Below are positions 4,322-5,798 of a stretch of 5,798 bases of DNA, piece after piece. The position numbers and the translations under genes were made by a program. The DNA comes from Coriobacteriales bacterium (lineage in GTDB: Bacteria > Actinomycetota > Coriobacteriia > Coriobacteriales > UBA8131), in contig JAIRTN010000037.1 in the NCBI GenBank assembly GCA_031254905.1, forward strand, positions 1 to 5,798. Reading direction: 5' to 3'. The notes beneath the pieces were generated by a model. That model worked only from the letters and a program-made list of their open reading frames with translations. It was not told where the DNA came from and made no database searches. Within the stretch, counting starts at the first letter, position 1, and every line of letters begins with the position of its first letter.

Positions 4322-5798
4322 TGCTCTCTCCTTTCCTTATGGTGCTTACATTTCTTGCATTCCCTGCGTTCGCACTTCCTACATTTCCGAAATCGGACAA
4401 ACGTACCACTATCTCATCGAAGGCAAGGGCGTCGCACTGTACGCGCAGCCACGCGACAAGCTCTCCCTCCGTCTGATAGTCATAATCTTCCAAGGCCTCA
4501 AGGGCATCCTCAACACCGTCGATACTAAAGCGCGCCGCCGCCTCACAAAGCTGCTCCAAAAGGGCAGCGTCCGGGCTCTCCTTAAACTCCTTGCCCTCGC
4601 AATACCCAAGCGAATCCAGCGCCCTGCTCGCGTCCTCGATAAACTCCTGCGCGCGCTCCACAAAGCCCTCATTCAGCCGCAGAACCAACTCGTGCTCGCC
4701 ACTTTTCGCGGCCCGCTCCAACTCCTCAGCCTCCCGCGCAATCCTCATCGCGCCAACACCCCGGCTGCTCCCCTTAATCCCATGCACCACAACCGCATAC
4801 GCGCCAAGTTCCTGCTCAGAGGGGTCATTCAACTCAAGAAGCAGCCTCTCCGTGTCCGCAAGATACACACGCAACACGCGCAGATACTCCTCGGCCTGCC
4901 CGCCAAAGCGCTCAAGGGCGCTCTCGACGTCGATTCCGCAATCGCCAAGCACAGCTATTAAGGAATACGAGGATAAGGACGGGGCTTTCTGAAGTTGCGG
5001 CCGCCCCGCCTGCCCCTGCTGCCCCTGCGTCCGCGGTTGCCGTTGCTCCCGCGGTTGCTCCTGAGGCCACACCTGCACCCGCTCCTGAGGCTCCTCCTGC
5101 GCGCGCGGCCGCAACTGCTCCTGTTCGCGCTCCTGAGGCTGCGAGTCGCTTTCAGCCTCACCGTCGCGAATCCAACGCCGGATGATTAACTCAAGCTGCA
5201 TGATATCCATAGGTTTTGAGAGAAACGCCGCGAAGCCCTTGTCGGTGAACATCTCGGCATTGCCCGATATGGCATTTGCCGTCAGCGCAATGACGGGCAC
5301 GCTTGTCGCGTACGCGGTTCCAAGGGCGCGGATGCGCTCAAAGGTTTCGATGCCATCCATACCCGGCATCATGTGGTCCATGAATATGGCATGGTAGCGC
5401 TGTTTGCCCTTGTTGATAAGTTCGATGGCTGCCTGCCCATTGTCCACGCAGTCTACCTGCATGCCGAAGCGCTTCATCATGCCACGGGCGACGGCAAGAT
5501 TGGTCTGGTTATCGTCGACAACCAGCACACGTGCGGAGGGTAGCTGGAGGTCAGAAAGAGCCTCGTTGGAACTGCGCTTGCTTTCAACGTAGCGGAAGCC
5601 CCGCAAATTCGCGACCGTCTGAGCCCCGATGGGCACATCGGCGACAAAGCCCTGCGGTATGCGCACCGTAAAGACGCTGCCTTCTCCGTAGACACTTTCT
5701 ACCCCTATCGAGCCGCCCATAATCGCAAGGAGGCGCCGCGTAATTGCAAGTCCAAGCCCGGTGCCCTCGATGGAGCGATTGCTCTTTACGTCAACTTG
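4299..5798 (-). CDS. Hybrid sensor histidine kinase, C-terminal part (HATPase-REC-HPt), 5' end outside window
   Basis: The frame is open from the window edge to TAG at 4299-4301, about 499 residues. The Met at 5720 is internal, because the 26 codons before it encode the ATPase G2 box (EGTGLGLAIT), followed by GGSIGVESVYGEGSVFTVRIP-type sequence. Counting from that Met: a receiver lies at about 64-182 (D69/D70, phospho-acceptor D115 in FMDHMMPGMDG, T147, K169); a Q/E/P/R-rich linker at about 190-247; an HPt domain at about 253-370 with phospho-histidine H313 (HGIKGSS); a helical extension at about 380-442 (EALEDYDYQTEGELVAWL); and a short N/A/G-rich tail. The sensor, dimerisation His and N/G1 boxes are off the window. 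The predicted relay is His to D115 to H313 to a partner Asp, most simply D56 of the HD-GYP protein whose start it overlaps by 23 bp. The signal sensed cannot be told from this part. Confidence 0.93.
   Translation of the reverse strand, partial: QVDVKSNRSIEGTGLGLAITRRLLAIMGGSIGVESVYGEGSVFTVRIPQGFVADVPIGAQTVANLRGFRYVESKRSSNEALSDLQLPSARVLVVDDNQTNLAVARGMMKRFGMQVDCVDNGQAAIELINKGKQRYHAIFMDHMMPGMDGIETFERIRALGTAYATSVPVIALTANAISGNAEMFTDKGFAAFLSKPMDIMQLELIIRRWIRDGEAESDSQPQEREQEQLRPRAQEEPQERVQVWPQEQPREQRQPRTQGQQGQAGRPQLQKAPSLSSYSLIAVLGDCGIDVESALERFGGQAEEYLRVLRVYLADTERLLLELNDPSEQELGAYAVVVHGIKGSSRGVGAMRIAREAEELERAAKSGEHELVLRLNEGFVERAQEFIEDASRALDSLGYCEGKEFKESPDAALLEQLCEAAARFSIDGVEDALEALEDYDYQTEGELVAWLRVQCDALAFDEIVVRLSDFGNVGSANAGNARNVSTIRKGESNDYRAAS
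4328..4334 (-). promoter_or_regulatory. Shine-Dalgarno AAAGGAG for the HD-GYP gene, inside the kinase gene
   Basis: The minus strand reads GGAAAGGAG at 4336-4328, 6 nt before the ATG at 4321. The site lies within the last dozen codons of the upstream hybrid kinase gene. This fixes the HD-GYP start and fits translational coupling. Confidence 0.8.
4344..4385 (-). repeat. In-frame 9-bp microrepeat at the kinase C-terminus
   Basis: On the minus strand the codons read AAT-GTA-GGA, AGT-GCG, AAC-GCA-GGG, AAT-GCA-AGA, AAT-GTA-AGC. That is four related 9-bp units plus one 6-bp unit, giving NVG-SA-NAG-NAR-NVS. It lies after the conserved helical extension and just upstream of the Shine-Dalgarno site of the next gene, so it lengthens only a disposable-looking tail. 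Confidence 0.5.
5000..5150 (-). repeat. Low-complexity Q/E/P/R linker coding sequence
   Basis: This part of the kinase gene encodes the linker between receiver and HPt. It is built from imperfect repeats; GCTCCTGAGG recurs three times on the plus strand. The protein is a run of PQE-, REQ- and QGQ-type segments with almost no hydrophobic residues, so it is probably disordered and flexible. It remains in frame. Confidence 0.6.

Noticed and set aside
3332..4528. Long plus-strand open frame (398 codons) opposite the HD-GYP gene
   Set aside because: It is antisense to a gene with intact receiver and HD-GYP motifs, has no recognisable domain and is the expected shadow of GC-rich coding DNA.

Overview
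The window looks like chromosomal DNA from a moderately GC-rich bacterium. The likeliest group is Coriobacteriia (Eggerthella/Slackia-like Actinomycetota). I infer this from the style of the proteins (a large MalT-like LuxR regulator; a hybrid kinase ending in REC, HPt and a helical extension; an HD-GYP response regulator) and not from any marker gene. All three protein genes lie on the minus strand, and I see no credible protein gene on the plus strand.

Region 1 (1-342) has no protein gene. It starts with the 3' part of a tRNA-Lys(CTT) sequence (12-57) whose 5' side does not fit a tRNA, so it is best read as the att remnant of an integrated element. A second, shorter copy of the tRNA 3' end (210-225) lies 168 bp further on and is followed by a terminator-like hairpin (244-263). 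The DNA between the two copies holds nested inverted repeats.

Region 2 (343-2886) encodes an 847-residue ATP-binding LuxR-type (LAL/MalT-like, STAND) transcription factor, most likely started at TTG. Region 3 (2887-3205) is its 319-bp upstream spacer. It contains a degenerate 12-bp tandem repeat array, a pair of 28-bp direct repeats, and a long inverted repeat followed by a U-rich stretch on the minus strand.

Region 4 (3206-5798) is a two-gene signalling operon. The upstream gene, cut by the window edge, encodes the C-terminal half of a hybrid histidine kinase: the end of the ATPase domain, a receiver, a Q/E/P-rich linker, an HPt domain and a helical tail. Its last 23 bp overlap the start of the second gene, a receiver-HD-GYP protein predicted to degrade cyclic di-GMP. 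Together they carry the parts of a phosphorelay (His kinase, internal Asp, HPt His, output Asp), with c-di-GMP hydrolysis as the likely output. The LuxR gene follows in the same direction, but the repeat-filled spacer suggests it is a separate transcription unit. I see no strong evidence for a wholly new system. The most unusual parts are the stacked tRNA-end remnants and the repeat-rich spacer.
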